Below are positions 7,918 through 15,682 of a stretch of DNA of 32,806 nucleotides, piece after piece (the stretch's first letter is position 1; every line of letters begins with the position of its first letter). Under the pieces are notes generated by a model. That model was not told the DNA's origin, did not search any database, and saw nothing but the letters and a program-made list of their open reading frames with translations. The translations under genes were made by a program, and so were the position numbers. The stretch is taken from the NCBI GenBank assembly GCA_905234855.1, contig CAJOIU010000018.1, forward strand, positions 1 through 32,806, given 5' to 3'. The DNA is from an uncultured Oscillospiraceae bacterium. GTDB taxonomy: Bacteria > Bacillota > Clostridia > Oscillospirales > Oscillospiraceae.

Positions 7918-8802
7918 TCACAGGCCGCGGTACATATCGTCCCGCAGGACGGAGGGATCCTCCTTGGCAATGATATCGTCCAGCATGGCGACGATCTTCT
8001 CCCGATCCTCCTTGAGCGTGCCCTTGATGGGGAGATAGTTGGAGGCGTGGTTCGAGGTATAGTGCAGGCCGGAAAGCTCGATCTGCCGCACCAGCTCGCG
8101 CGTTTCGAGAAGGGTTTCAAAGGGCGTCTGCAGCGTCAGCTCGCCGCGCTGCACTTCGTCGTAAAGCGGCGTTCCCTCGATGGCCATGAGGGTCATGGAG
8201 GAGAGGTGCTTCGGGCGCATCTCGTTTATCATCCTCGCGGTGAGGGAGGCGTTTCGCTCGAGCGCCTCGCGCCCGCCGCCTTCGAGGCCGGTGATGATGA
8301 TCGCCCAGAGATCGAAGCCCGCGGCCACGAGCCGCTGCCCGGCCTCCAGCATGCCGTCCGCGCCGACGCCCTTGTGGACATGCTTCAAAAGCGCGTCGTC
8401 CCCGGTCTCTACGCCGAGATAGGCGCGGTTCAGGCCGGCGGCGTGGATCTCGCGCAGCTCCTCCGGCGATTTGCGCAGGGTGGACAAGGGACCTGCGTAG
8501 GTGGTCACGCGGCGCAGGCGGGGGAAGGCGTCGTACAGCGCCTTCAGCACGGTGAAGAGATATTCCTTCGGCAGATTGATCGCGTCGCCGTCGCACAGAA
8601 ACACCGTTTCGGTATTGCGGTACCATGTGCCCTTGGCCATCTCGATGTCCTCCAGCACATCCTCGAGCGGGCGGACATGATAGCGCTTCGACTTATACAT
8701 GGAGCAGAAGGTGCAGGTGTTGTTGGAGCAGCCGACGGTGCATTGCAGCAGGTAGCTTTTCCACTCCCCGGGCGGACGGTAGATATCGCCTTCGTAGCGC
8801 AT
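7918..8802 (-). CDS. Radical SAM protein
   Basis: 294 residues. A radical SAM (AdoMet) domain with the 4Fe-4S site GCSNNTCTFCSMY, giving Cys25, Cys30 and Cys33 (CX4CX2C), with another Cys at 21. FLCDGDAINLP, VTTYAGPLS and AYLGVETGDD match the following barrel strands of the Elp3/HemN-like branch with this opening. No SPASM or B12 domain is visible. The substrate is unknown. AAGGAGG just upstream fixes the start at 8802; the frame is open further upstream but would cross the divergent gene's leader. It is followed after 4 bases by the DmsA-like gene, so the two are almost certainly co-transcribed and perhaps translationally coupled. Confidence 0.88.
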   Translation of the reverse strand: MRYEGDIYRPPGEWKSYLLQCTVGCSNNTCTFCSMYKSKRYHVRPLEDVLEDIEMAKGTWYRNTETVFLCDGDAINLPKEYLFTVLKALYDAFPRLRRVTTYAGPLSTLRKSPEELREIHAAGLNRAYLGVETGDDALLKHVHKGVGADGMLEAGQRLVAAGFDLWAIIITGLEGGGREALERNASLTARMINEMRPKHLSSMTLMAIEGTPLYDEVQRGELTLQTPFETLLETRELVRQIELSGLHYTSNHASNYLPIKGTLKEDREKIVAMLDDIIAKEDPSVLRDDMYRGL

Positions 8803-8820
8803 GGTATTATCCTCCTTGGT

Positions 8821-8842
8821 TTTGGGTATGCTATGACCCAAA
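8821..8842. promoter_or_regulatory. Palindrome between divergent genes (candidate operator)
   Basis: TTTGGGT (8821-8827) and ACCCAAA (8836-8842) form a perfect 7-bp inverted repeat with an 8-bp centre. It lies in the 52-bp gap between the radical SAM start (8802) and the small-protein start (8855). The right arm touches the AAAGGGG ribosome site of the small gene. No good -35/-10 pair is clear for either direction. Confidence 0.5.
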
Positions 8843-8854
8843 GGGGTGATCGGT

Positions 8855-9199
8855 ATGACAACGCAGCTTACTGCGGTATTCGACGACAGGGACGGCGCCG
8901 ATCTCGCGCTGATGCGCCTGCGCCGCAACGGGATCGAATACTCCATCGCGGAGCTCAAAGCGCCGGATCGGAAGGTGAGATCGGATATGCCGCTCGTGAA
9001 TCTCAGCCCGAGCTACGGCCTTGCCATGACGGACGGCGTATCCGCAGGGGAGATGTATGCCGCTGTGCTCAATTCCCGGGCGGTGATGGAGAGAAACGCC
9101 GTCTCCGCGGGACAGGCGCGGCTCACGCTGCATGTGCGGACAGATCAGGTGCTGCGTGCGCGGGAGATCATATCCACCGTAAAAGGGCGCGTACTATAA
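8855..9199 (+). CDS. Small uncharacterised protein
   Basis: 114 residues from the ATG at 8855, chosen because AAAGGGG at 8840-8846 fits it; a GTG at 8846 is in frame but would overlap that site. The N-terminus TAVFDDRDGADLALMRLRRNGI resembles the beta-alpha opening of ACT/ferredoxin-like or stress-protein (YflT-type) domains, which run TAVFxxxxxAxxAvxxLxxxG. The C-terminal HVRTDQVLRAREII would be a second beta-alpha unit. There are no transmembrane segments and no metal-binding motif. The function is unknown. Its last 6 bases overlap the convergent rarA stop. Confidence 0.7.
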   Translation: MTTQLTAVFDDRDGADLALMRLRRNGIEYSIAELKAPDRKVRSDMPLVNLSPSYGLAMTDGVSAGEMYAAVLNSRAVMERNAVSAGQARLTLHVRTDQVLRAREIISTVKGRVL

Positions 9200-10501
9200 G
9201 TCTTTCCCTTTGACAAGCTCCCAATACTTTTTCGCGGCCTGCTCGGTTTTGTTTTCGCCGTATTCGTAGTAATGCGCGTCCTTGAGGCTGTCCGGCAGGT
9301 ATTGCTGGGCGACCCAATGGCCGGGGTAGTCATGGGGGTAAAGGTAGCCCTGCTCCCGCTCGAAGCCCGTGCCGTCGGCATGGACGTTCTGCAGCTCGCG
9401 GGGGATGGGACCGGCCTTTCCGGCTTTGATATCTGCCATGGCTGCGGCGATGCCCATATAACCCGAATTGGACTTGGGGCAGGTGGCGAGGAAAATGACA
9501 GCCTCCGCCAGCGGCAGCCGCGCCTCGGGCAGGCCGAGCTGCAGGGCGGAATCCACGCAGGCCTTCACGATGGGAACGGCCAGCGGATAAGCAAGGCCGA
9601 TATCCTCGCTGGCGGAGCATAGGATGCGGCGACACGCCCCCAGCAGATCGCCGGTTTCCAGAAAACGGGCGAGGTAATGCAGCGCCGCGTCGGGATCGGA
9701 GCCGCGCATGGATTTCATGAGGGCGGAGAGGATGTCGTAGTGCTGATCCCCGTCCCGGTCATAGTGCATGGAGCTGCGCTGGGTGACGGCCTTGGCGTCC
9801 GCCATGGTGAAGCGCAAGGTGCCATCCTTCCCGGGGATCGCGGTGGAATATAAAAGCTCCAGCGTGTTGATGCTTTTGCGCGCGTCGCCCCCACAGGCGG
9901 CGGAGATATAGTCCAAAACCCCGTCCTCCAGCCCGATGGCGGCGCCGTCCCGCTCCTGCAGGAGCGCCAAGACCCGCTCCTGCGCCCGGCGGATATCCGC
10001 CGGAGAGAGGGATTTGAACTCAAACACCGTGCTGCGGGACAGGATCGCGTTGAATACGCAGAAATACGGATTTTCCGTGGTGGAGGCGATCAGCGTGATC
10101 TTTCCGTTTTCGATAAATTCCAGCAGCGATTGCTGCTGTTTTTTATTGAAATACTGGATCTCGTCCAGATAGAGCAGTACGCCGTTGGGCGCGAGGAAGG
10201 TGTCGAGCTCCTCAATGACGGCCTTGATGTCGGCCAGACCCGCCGTAGTGGCGTTCAGACGCCGCAGGGGGCGGTTCGTCCGCTGGGCGATGATGCGGGC
10301 GACGGTCGTTTTGCCCGTGCCGGAGGGGCCATAGAAGATCATATTCGGGATATGCCCGCTGTCCGCGATGCGGCGCAGCATGCCGTCCTGCCCGAGGATA
10401 TGCTCCTGCCCGACCACCTCGTCGAGCGTCTGCGGGCGCAGCTCATCGGCCAGCGGTCGGTAGGCGTTTTCGCTGTTTTCCTGTTCTCTGATAAAATCCA
10501 T
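9194..10501 (-). CDS. rarA: Replication-associated recombination protein A (RarA/MgsA AAA+ ATPase)
   Basis: 435 residues. RarA is a clamp-loader-like AAA+ ATPase acting at stalled replication forks. Walker A is GPSGTGKTT with Lys64, Walker B is LLYLDEIQ, and sensor 1 lies in ASTTENPYF. The C-terminal MgsA domain has SEDIGLAYP, CPKSNSGY and GYLYPHDYPGHW, all family hallmarks. The opening RPLADELRPQTLDEVVGQEHILG is the typical RarA N-terminus. The ATG at 10501 has no Shine-Dalgarno sequence, and a TATAAT box ends only 9 bases upstream, so the mRNA may be leaderless. It is divergent from nth, pairing two genome-maintenance genes. Confidence 0.95.
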   Translation of the reverse strand: MDFIREQENSENAYRPLADELRPQTLDEVVGQEHILGQDGMLRRIADSGHIPNMIFYGPSGTGKTTVARIIAQRTNRPLRRLNATTAGLADIKAVIEELDTFLAPNGVLLYLDEIQYFNKKQQQSLLEFIENGKITLIASTTENPYFCVFNAILSRSTVFEFKSLSPADIRRAQERVLALLQERDGAAIGLEDGVLDYISAACGGDARKSINTLELLYSTAIPGKDGTLRFTMADAKAVTQRSSMHYDRDGDQHYDILSALMKSMRGSDPDAALHYLARFLETGDLLGACRRILCSASEDIGLAYPLAVPIVKACVDSALQLGLPEARLPLAEAVIFLATCPKSNSGYMGIAAAMADIKAGKAGPIPRELQNVHADGTGFEREQGYLYPHDYPGHWVAQQYLPDSLKDAHYYEYGENKTEQAAKKYWELVKGKDL

Positions 10502-10510
10502 AACACATAA

Positions 10511-10539
10511 ATTATATAGAAACCTCTTGGAATTTGCAA
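10511..10539 (-). promoter_or_regulatory. rarA promoter giving a near-leaderless transcript
   Basis: Read on the minus strand: TTGCAA (10539-10534), 17-bp spacer, TATAAT (10516-10511). The start is expected about 6-7 bases past the -10, at 10505-10504, leaving only 3-4 bases before the rarA ATG at 10501. Confidence 0.7.
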
Positions 10540-10555
10540 CAACTCGTGGTAACAT
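10527..10555 (+). promoter_or_regulatory. nth operon promoter overlapping the rarA promoter
   Basis: TTGGAA (10527-10532), 17-bp spacer, TAACAT (10550-10555). The -35 boxes of this and the opposite rarA promoter are one base apart, so RNA polymerase cannot fill both at once. Confidence 0.55.
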
Positions 10556-10590
10556 TTCAGCAAGAAACCGATGCGGAAAGAGAGAACGGC

Positions 10591-11241
10591 ATGAGAACGT
10601 CGGAGCAGATCACGCAGATCATCGAAGGGCTGGAGCGGGAATACCCTCTGGCCGAATGTACGCTGGATTACAACGAGGCATGGGAGCTTCTCGTTTCGGT
10701 GCGCCTTGCGGCGCAATGCACGGACGAGCGGGTGAATATGGTGGTTCCCGCGCTGTTTGCGGCGTATCCCACCGCGCAGGCTATGGCGCAGGCCGCGCCG
10801 GAGGATATCGAGCCGTATATCCATTCCTGCGGCTTTTATCACGGCAAGGCGCGCGATATCGTCGGCGCGGCGAAAATGCTCGTGGAGGATTTCGGCGGCA
10901 TCGTGCCGGACAATATGGACGATCTGCTGAAGCTGCCCGGCGTCGGGCGCAAGAGCGCGAATCTCATCCTCGGCGACGTGTATCACGCCCCCGGCAGCGT
11001 GGTGGTGGACACCCATTGCATCCGTCTATCGAACCGCATGGGGCTGGTGGATGATATGAAAGACCCGCCGAAGATCGAAACGGCGCTGCGCGCCGTGCTT
11101 CCCCCGGAGAAAAGCTCCGATTTCTGCCACCGGCTCGTGCATCACGGGCGGGCGGTATGCACGGCGAGAGCGCCGAAATGCGAGGCGTGCTGCGTGCGCG
11201 GCGCATGCCAGACATACGAAAAAAGCAGGGATAATACATAA
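10591..11241 (+). CDS. nth: Endonuclease III
   Basis: 216 residues, a DNA glycosylase/AP lyase for oxidised pyrimidines in base excision repair. The helix-hairpin-helix LPGVGRKSANLIL carries the catalytic Lys121, and VVVDTHCIRLSNRMGL carries the catalytic Asp140. The C-terminal 4Fe-4S loop has the exact C-x6-C-x2-C-x5-C spacing, starting at CTARAPKC. The ATG at 10591 follows a GAAAGAGAG ribosome site; the frame is open further upstream, but those bases belong to the promoter. The stop overlaps the next ATG by one base (TAATG), which suggests translational coupling. Confidence 0.95.
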   Translation: MRTSEQITQIIEGLEREYPLAECTLDYNEAWELLVSVRLAAQCTDERVNMVVPALFAAYPTAQAMAQAAPEDIEPYIHSCGFYHGKARDIVGAAKMLVEDFGGIVPDNMDDLLKLPGVGRKSANLILGDVYHAPGSVVVDTHCIRLSNRMGLVDDMKDPPKIETALRAVLPPEKSSDFCHRLVHHGRAVCTARAPKCEACCVRGACQTYEKSRDNT

Positions 11242-11990
11242 TGTTTTTGGAATTTGAACGACTGGAAAACGTCCGCGATCTCGGCGGACTGCTGCGGGAG
11301 GACGGCGCGAAGCTCAGAAGCGGCCTCCTGCTGCGTACGGGACGGCTGGAAAAAGCCACCGACAACGACATCCGCCGTCTGGCGGACATGGGCATCTCCG
11401 CCGTGATCGACTTCCGCGACGGAGGGGAGGTGGAGCGCGATCCCGACCGGCCGGTGCCGGGCGCGGTCTATTACCATCTTCCGGCGCTGCCCGATCTCTC
11501 CGGGAATTTCAAGCCCGTGGACGATCCCTCGTATACGGCGGAGGAGATCCATCGGGATTTTCGCCGGATCTATCGGTTTTTGGCCACCTCGACGGAGGCG
11601 CTGGATGCGTATACGCGCTTTTTCGAGATCCTGCTCGCCTCGGAGGGGAAACCCGTCCTGTGGCATTGCACGCAGGGCAAGGATCGCACCGGCGTGGCGG
11701 CGCTGCTGCTGCTGACGGCGCTGGGGATCGACCGGGAGACCGTCCGGCGGGAATATATGCTGACGAATGAGTATACCCGTCCCATGATGGCGGCGCTGCT
11801 GCAGGACGAGAGCTTTCCGTTTTCGGAGGATATCGCCCGGGAGGTCTTTCTGGTGTATGAGGACAATCTCCGGCTGTATGAGCATTGCGTCGAGACGGAA
11901 TACGGCTCCGTCATGAATTTCCTCGAGCTGGCGCTGGGCGTCGGTCCGAAGGAGATCGAAACGCTGGAGCGGTATTATCTGGAGTGGTGA
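11241..11990 (+). CDS. Tyrosine phosphatase-like protein (CX5R, Y_phosphatase3 type)
   Basis: 249 residues. The phosphatase loop HCTQGKDRTG holds the nucleophile Cys143 and Arg149 with the extra Lys-Asp typical of bacterial and lipid-active tyrosine phosphatases. The N-terminal NVRDLGGLL and RSGLLLRTGRLEKAT, then VIDFRD, match the Y_phosphatase3 family. Family members dephosphorylate phosphotyrosine or phosphoinositides, and the substrate here is unknown. There is no signal peptide, so it is probably cytoplasmic. It is coupled to nth by a one-base overlap, though no functional link is obvious. Confidence 0.9.
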   Translation: MFLEFERLENVRDLGGLLREDGAKLRSGLLLRTGRLEKATDNDIRRLADMGISAVIDFRDGGEVERDPDRPVPGAVYYHLPALPDLSGNFKPVDDPSYTAEEIHRDFRRIYRFLATSTEALDAYTRFFEILLASEGKPVLWHCTQGKDRTGVAALLLLTALGIDRETVRREYMLTNEYTRPMMAALLQDESFPFSEDIAREVFLVYEDNLRLYEHCVETEYGSVMNFLELALGVGPKEIETLERYYLEW

Positions 11991-12010
11991 TTCGGGAGGG
12001 ATCGCAAAGG

Positions 12011-12175
12011 ATGAACGGGGATTTTTACGATAAGGTCTTGCCGAAGCGGAAGAGAAAGCGGGAGCTGGGGCTGCCGGTTCTGATCGCGGCGGCCTTTATC
12101 TGCATCGTCATCGCCTTTATTGTGGCGATGATCCTGTGTCCGATCCTGAAAATGAACCACTATACGCTGGGATAA
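12011..12175 (+). CDS. Small single-pass membrane protein (54 residues)
   Basis: 54 residues. A charged N-terminus with PKRKRKREL is followed by one strongly hydrophobic helix, about residues 21-44 (PVLIAAAFICIVIAFIVAMILC), and a short tail. A Lys/Arg cluster before the helix predicts the N-terminus inside the cell. GGGAGGG at 11995-12001 is 9 bases before the ATG. It is the last gene of the nth operon, 20 bases after the phosphatase gene. The function is unknown. Confidence 0.7.
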   Translation: MNGDFYDKVLPKRKRKRELGLPVLIAAAFICIVIAFIVAMILCPILKMNHYTLG

Positions 12176-12185
12176 AAAAACGCGG

Positions 12186-12208
12186 CCGCGCAGTCTGTTA
12201 CTGCGCGG
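12186..12208. terminator. Bidirectional terminator between convergent operons
   Basis: A perfect 8-bp GC stem (12186-12193 with 12201-12208) with a 7-base loop. Seven A residues at 12174-12180 give a T-run for minus-strand transcription, and TTTTT at 12216-12220 serves the plus strand less well. The acyltransferase stop codon lies in the loop. Confidence 0.75.
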
Positions 12209-13367
12209 TCGATGCTTTTTCCGGGCGCCGCAGGGCGCGGCGGGCGAGCGGGCGCTCCCACAGATAGGTGAGCGCCGTTCCGGCGAGGATGGCGGCACCG
12301 AAGCACAGGAGCGTATACCTTGTCTGCCACGGCTGCTCGCCCGCTTGGTTCGGCAGCTCTGCGGCATAGGACGGGATATGCCAATCCTTCAGCCGGACGG
12401 CGAGGAACTGATGCCACATATAAAACCCATAGCTGATGGCGGAGAAAAAGCGCGTGACGGGATTTCCGAAAACGCGATCCAATACCGGCGGCGCGAGGCA
12501 GCCGCATACGAGAAACGCGCCTGACGCGATCCCCAGCGGCAGCCGCAGAAGAAGCTGTCCGCGCCGCACCGTCTCGCCGTCGCCGAGGGTCTGCTTATAC
12601 AGGAGCTGGAACAGGATGCCGAGCGCCAGAAGCGCGCCGAGCGCCAGCAGCCATTGACCACGGGGACGAAGCTCCTTCCCCGCGGCCTTGGCATATACGA
12701 GCGCGGCGGCCATGCCGCAGGCGTAGAGATCGAGCATACACGGGAGCTGGTTTACCCAAAAGGTGGTGCTGGGAAGCGTGGATACCCACAGACGGACGCC
12801 CAGCGCCGCCGTCGTGAGCAGCAGGCAGGTCAGCCACGGCCGCCGCTCATACGCTGCCGCGATCAGCGGGAACAGCGCGTAAAACTGCACCTCCACGCCC
12901 ATCGTCCACAGCACACCGAGGATCGGCGAGCCGAAATACACATCCCGGAACAGGTTATGCGTAAACGTGAAGTGGGTGATGAGATCCTTGGCCAGCGCCT
13001 CGCCGGAGGCGTACTGTCCCTGCGGCAGCGCCCAGAGAAACAGGCACAGCAGAACGCTCAATGCATAGGCGGGGACGATGCGCCAGAACCGCTTTATATA
13101 AAACTGTTTCACGGTCGGGCGAGAGGCGATGCCGAGCCGCGCGCGCGCATAGGGCAGCGCAAGCAGAAAGCCGGATAATACCAGCAGAACATCCACCATG
13201 AGATAGCCGTTGCGGACGACCTGCTGCAGGTTTACATAACATTGACCGACGAAGAATCCGGGGTCGAGCCAGCTCTGCTGCCAGATATGATACCAGCCGA
13301 CGAGCGAGATGGCCGCGACCCGCAGCACGTCGGCCGCGGCGAGATAGCCGCGGGAGCGCTCCGTCAT
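12198..13367 (-). CDS. Acyltransferase 3 family membrane protein (OafA/YrhL-like)
   Basis: 389 residues with about ten hydrophobic helices. The family transfers acyl groups, often O-acetyl, onto cell-surface polysaccharides or lipids. Visible landmarks are Arg16 and His27 (LRVAAISLVGWYH), matching the conserved Arg/His pair of helix 1, FLLALPYARARL then FYIKRFWRIVPAY, and TMGVEVQFYALFPLI with Glu159 in the S/G-x-E-x-F/Y motif. There is no SGNH extension. The ATG overlaps the trmB stop as ATGA, so translation is coupled. The acceptor is unknown, and no glycan genes are nearby. Confidence 0.9.
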   Translation of the reverse strand: MTERSRGYLAAADVLRVAAISLVGWYHIWQQSWLDPGFFVGQCYVNLQQVVRNGYLMVDVLLVLSGFLLALPYARARLGIASRPTVKQFYIKRFWRIVPAYALSVLLCLFLWALPQGQYASGEALAKDLITHFTFTHNLFRDVYFGSPILGVLWTMGVEVQFYALFPLIAAAYERRPWLTCLLLTTAALGVRLWVSTLPSTTFWVNQLPCMLDLYACGMAAALVYAKAAGKELRPRGQWLLALGALLALGILFQLLYKQTLGDGETVRRGQLLLRLPLGIASGAFLVCGCLAPPVLDRVFGNPVTRFFSAISYGFYMWHQFLAVRLKDWHIPSYAAELPNQAGEQPWQTRYTLLCFGAAILAGTALTYLWERPLARRALRRPEKASTAQ

Positions 13368-14065
13368 GCCTGCGGCGCCGCGGGGGGCGCGGCTTTCTTC
13401 TCCGGCTCCGGCAGAACGGCGGGGCGATCCTCCGTCTTCACGGCCACGCAGCGGTGGATGGGGACGCCCTCCTCATGGAAGCGGGATTCGTAATTCGTCA
13501 TGATGCCGGTCACGCCGTTCGCGTGCAGATCGCGGGTGACCTCCCGCAGCTCGAAGCCCATGAGGGAAAACTGCTCCAGCGACCAGTCGAACAGCCACGG
13601 CTGGTCGGTTTTATATTCGATGCGCCCGCCCACGGGTAGGATATCCCAATACATCGCGAGGAAGCTCGGCGCTGTGAGGCGGTGCTTGGCTTCCTTTTTC
13701 CGCGGCCACGGGTCGGGGAAGTTGATATAGATGACGGAGACCTCCCCCGGCGCGAAAATACTGCGCAGCGTCACAACGTCCGTGTCGATGAAGCGCACGT
13801 TGGGGATCTCCTCGGCGCAAACCCGCTCCATGGCAGTGACCATGGCGTTCGGGACTTTTTCCAGCGCCACAAGGAGCGTTTCGGGGTTCTGCCGGGCGAC
13901 CCCGGCGGTGAACTGCCCCTTGCCGCATCCCATCTCAGCGCGGACATCCCCGCAGCCGGGCAGCAGCGACGCCCATTGCCCCTTCAGCGCGGCGGGGTCG
14001 AACACCTGCACGGCCGCACAGGCCTCCATGCGCGGGATCAGATTTTTCTTGTTTCGCATTCTCAT
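13364..14065 (-). CDS. trmB: tRNA (guanine-N7-)-methyltransferase
   Basis: 233 residues. TrmB makes m7G46 in tRNA using AdoMet. It begins MRMRNKKNLIPRME like other Firmicutes TrmB proteins. EMGCGKGQF is the AdoMet-binding loop, INFPDPWPRKKEAKHRL carries the signature aspartate, and YKTDQPWLFDWSLEQF and MTNYESRFHEEGVPIHR are family segments. The tail after residue 210 (Pro/Ala/Glu-rich) is an extension beyond the 213-residue B. subtilis protein. The start at 14065 is chosen from the GGAGGA at 14081-14076 (minus strand), 10 bases upstream. Confidence 0.95.
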   Translation of the reverse strand: MRMRNKKNLIPRMEACAAVQVFDPAALKGQWASLLPGCGDVRAEMGCGKGQFTAGVARQNPETLLVALEKVPNAMVTAMERVCAEEIPNVRFIDTDVVTLRSIFAPGEVSVIYINFPDPWPRKKEAKHRLTAPSFLAMYWDILPVGGRIEYKTDQPWLFDWSLEQFSLMGFELREVTRDLHANGVTGIMTNYESRFHEEGVPIHRCVAVKTEDRPAVLPEPEKKAAPPAAPQA

Positions 14066-14105
14066 ATGCTCATGTTCCTCCGAACGGATCAGTCTGATGC
14101 GCACT

Positions 14106-14114
14106 ATTATAGCA
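14106..14114 (-). promoter_or_regulatory. Extended -10 promoter for trmB and the acyltransferase
   Basis: On the minus strand, TG (14114-14113), one base, then TATAAT (14111-14106). There is no strong -35 box, which fits an extended -10 promoter. The start is expected near 14100, 35 bases before trmB. Confidence 0.6.
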
Positions 14115-14182
14115 TAGTTCCCGTCGTTTTTGCACCCTCACGAAAAACAACGCGGGTTCGACCATTTTCCGCCCCGTGCGCG

Positions 14183-14191
14183 TGGTATAGT
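14183..14191 (+). promoter_or_regulatory. Extended -10 promoter for the DUF4340 gene
   Basis: TG at 14183-14184, one base, then TATAGT at 14186-14191. No good -35 sequence is seen 17 bases upstream. The leader would be about 25 bases and holds AAAGGAGGG before the ATG. Confidence 0.5.
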
Positions 14192-14223
14192 CTCCTTGCA
14201 GCACAACCAAAGGAGGGCGGCGA

Positions 14224-15633
14224 ATGAAGCCCAAAGGGAAATTTGTCATGCTTTTTCTGTCGCTGGCGATACTGGCGGGGGCATGGCTGCTGGCGGAATC
14301 AATGGCGGCGGCGGAGCGGGCCGGGGAGACAGCTGCCGTAAGCGCCGCGGCGGAGCGGATCGACCTGTCCGTCGGCGGCGGGGCGGCGGTGACGGCGCTG
14401 TCGTGGGTCTGGGACGGGCAGACGGTGAATCTCGTTTTCAGCGCGGAGAGCGGGGTATGGGAAAACGCGGACGATCCCGCCTGTCCCATCGATCAGACCC
14501 GGGCGCGGGCGCTGGCCTCCGCCGTAGGGCAGGTCTCCGCGTCCATGGCGATCCCCGGGGCTACGGATCTCGCGCAATACGGGCTGGCGGAGCCGACGCT
14601 CATCGTGATGGCCGCGGCCGGGGACGAGATCGCCTCCTACGAGCTGGGGAATATGACCATCACGGGGGAATGCTATCTGCGCATCAGCGGGGAGAGCACC
14701 GTATATCTGGAGAGCGGCAGCCTTCTTCCGGCGTTCCGCGTTTCAATTTGGGATATACTGGAAACGGAAAGCGTGCCGTCGGATATTGCCGCGGTGACGG
14801 AGCTGGAGGTCAGCTCGGCGGCGCAGCATTACGCGCTGCGCCTTGGCGGGGACGGGATATGGAGGCGCGATGACGGCGGGGAGGAAACACCGCTGGAAAC
14901 GGAGAAGGTGCGCGCGCTGTATGAGGAGCTGACGGAGCTTGAGCTTTCCGTCTGCGCGGCATGGGACGCGGAAAACCCCTCCGACTACGGCCTTGCCCAG
15001 CCGCAGGCGCTGGCGGCGGTGCGGTATGAGAGCGGCACCGGCGCGGCGGAGAGCTTTACGCTGGAGTTCGGCGATTATGCGGGAACGGACGTATATGTCC
15101 GCCTTGCCGGATCGCGGATGGTATATTTGGTTCCCGGGGCGGTTCTGGACGCGGTCATGTATCCCGACTGGGAGGCGTTGCAGCCGCTCTCGGTGATGAC
15201 GCTGGCCAAGGAGGAGATCGCCGGCCTGCGGATCGAGCTGGACGGGAAAGCCTATGATATCGTCCGGGTGAGCGAGACGCGGGAGGTAGAGCTTTCCGGA
15301 TCGAAGGAGCCGATGCAGGTGACGGATGTGATCTATTCCAACAACGGCTGGGGCTTGGATGCCGAGGGCATGGACGCGTGGCTGGATGCCCTGTGCGCGA
15401 TGATGGCGGAGGGAGACGCCGCCCGTGGCGGCGGACGGGAGCGGCTCCTGTCCCTCGAGGTCACGCCGAAGACGGCGGAGGAAGGGCAGGAGCCGGAGCC
15501 GGTCACGCTGGAGCTTTGGAGCTATGACAGCCGGCACGACCTGTGGGAGACGGCCGGACGGCGGCTCCTTGTGGATCGGACGGAGGCGGAGGCGCTGGTC
15601 GATCGGCTGACAGCGCTGCTGGCCGACGCATAA
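14224..15633 (+). CDS. DUF4340 domain-containing membrane-anchored protein
   Basis: 469 residues. One N-terminal hydrophobic segment (residues 8-25, MLFLSLAILAGAWLLA) is an uncleaved anchor or signal, and the rest would be outside the membrane. The body shows the DUF4340 pattern twice: short strands of the type YGLAEPTLIVMAAAGDE, then ELGNMTITGECYLRISG and VYLESGSLLPAF, repeated as YGLAQPQALAAVRYESG and LEFGDYAGTDVYVRLAG. It looks like a tandem duplication of a beta-rich unit, the second starting near residue 190. DUF4340 proteins often sit beside GldG-type ABC transporter genes; here it stands alone, with its own promoter and terminator. The biochemical role is unknown. Confidence 0.85.
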   Translation: MKPKGKFVMLFLSLAILAGAWLLAESMAAAERAGETAAVSAAAERIDLSVGGGAAVTALSWVWDGQTVNLVFSAESGVWENADDPACPIDQTRARALASAVGQVSASMAIPGATDLAQYGLAEPTLIVMAAAGDEIASYELGNMTITGECYLRISGESTVYLESGSLLPAFRVSIWDILETESVPSDIAAVTELEVSSAAQHYALRLGGDGIWRRDDGGEETPLETEKVRALYEELTELELSVCAAWDAENPSDYGLAQPQALAAVRYESGTGAAESFTLEFGDYAGTDVYVRLAGSRMVYLVPGAVLDAVMYPDWEALQPLSVMTLAKEEIAGLRIELDGKAYDIVRVSETREVELSGSKEPMQVTDVIYSNNGWGLDAEGMDAWLDALCAMMAEGDAARGGGRERLLSLEVTPKTAEEGQEPEPVTLELWSYDSRHDLWETAGRRLLVDRTEAEALVDRLTALLADA

Positions 15634-15637
15634 GACG

Positions 15638-15669
15638 ACCGCCGCACGGATGTCCGTGCGGCGGTTTCG
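15638..15669 (+). terminator. Terminator after the DUF4340 gene
   Basis: A perfect 12-bp GC-rich stem (15638-15649 with 15654-15665) with an ATGT loop, 4 bases after the stop. The T-run is short (TTT, C, GTT). It may also serve the convergent gene ending at 15683. Confidence 0.7.
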
Positions 15670-15682
15670 TTCGAAGGACGGG

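Noticed and set aside
7914-8120. N-terminal extension of the oxidoreductase frame beyond 7913
   Set aside because: It overlaps the conserved C-terminal part of the radical SAM gene in another frame and encodes a Ser/Arg/Pro-rich nonsense sequence. The family N-terminus begins at MEQIYLTT.
14062-14073. Four-codon mini-ORF (ATG AGC ATA TGA) overlapping the trmB start
   Set aside because: Its ATG is only 2 bases from the Shine-Dalgarno sequence, too close for initiation, while the trmB ATG is spaced acceptably. Probably chance.
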